A DNA stretch of 64,000 nucleotides, from assembly GCA_030068145.1 (NCBI GenBank), contig JAPJBO010000829.1, forward strand, positions 1 through 64,000, read 5' to 3'. Positions 63,989 to 64,000 of the stretch are shown one piece after another (position 1 is the stretch's first letter; each line of letters begins with the position of its first letter). This DNA comes from Diplonema papillatum (taxonomy: Eukaryota > Euglenozoa > Diplonemea > Diplonemida > Diplonemidae). The position numbers were made by a program, and so were the translations under genes. The notes beneath the pieces are model-generated. The model did not search any database. It was not told the DNA's origin and saw nothing but the letters and a program-made list of their open reading frames with translations.

Positions 63989-64000
63989 CCCTTCGGTGCC

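Overview
The window looks like nuclear DNA of a GC-rich flagellate protist. My best guess is a diplonemid or other euglenozoan. The reasons are a leishmanolysin (M8, GP63-type) protease, a tandem class III cyclase-like protein, all host genes on one strand, and candidate 5' acceptor AGs that would suit spliced-leader addition. No spliced-leader RNA gene was found, so the taxon is an inference. Coding exons are strongly GC-rich and carry long antisense shadow frames. Introns and spacers are AT-richer and full of dispersed repeats. No tRNA, rRNA or CRISPR was recognised. Layout, all host genes on the minus strand. (1) 2365-3906: a 513-aa Ser/Arg/Glu-rich low-complexity protein. (2) 7609-42621: one giant gene. 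I joined it from 11 exons by matching GT/AG sites and codon phase at all ten introns. The model is 26,850 nt, or 8,949 aa: signal peptide, intact leishmanolysin catalytic domain, about 25 Ig/invasin-like repeats with WSC-, PAN- and C-type-lectin-like inserts, a Kelch propeller, two LamG-like domains, a CBM-like jelly roll, EGF-like modules, a novel Cys-rich repeat array and a C-terminal module with an EYAEPVFITQVWVYENYNPG motif. Exon 2 alone is 10.3 kb. (3) 43696-52657: a second spliced gene (about 1,307 aa) with a coiled coil and three cyclase-homology domains whose metal-binding residues are mostly lost. Its first intron holds piggyBac remnants. (4) 53245-57570: a frameshifted non-LTR retrotransposon (RT, zinc knuckle, RNase H) lying between decayed copies of the second gene's first exon. 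(5) 57572-62022: repeat-rich DNA without a convincing gene. (6) 62023-62799: a 258-aa protein with seven ankyrin repeats. (7) The right edge carries short tandem and direct repeats. The giant gene encodes a secreted, probably adhesive metalloprotease; the other genes look cytoplasmic (signalling scaffold, ankyrin adaptor). Mobile DNA fills the introns and avoids the exons. The most unusual element is a cassette with perfect 55-bp direct repeats and a conserved small ORF, present in two introns of the giant gene, with an ORF-less copy near 63 kb.
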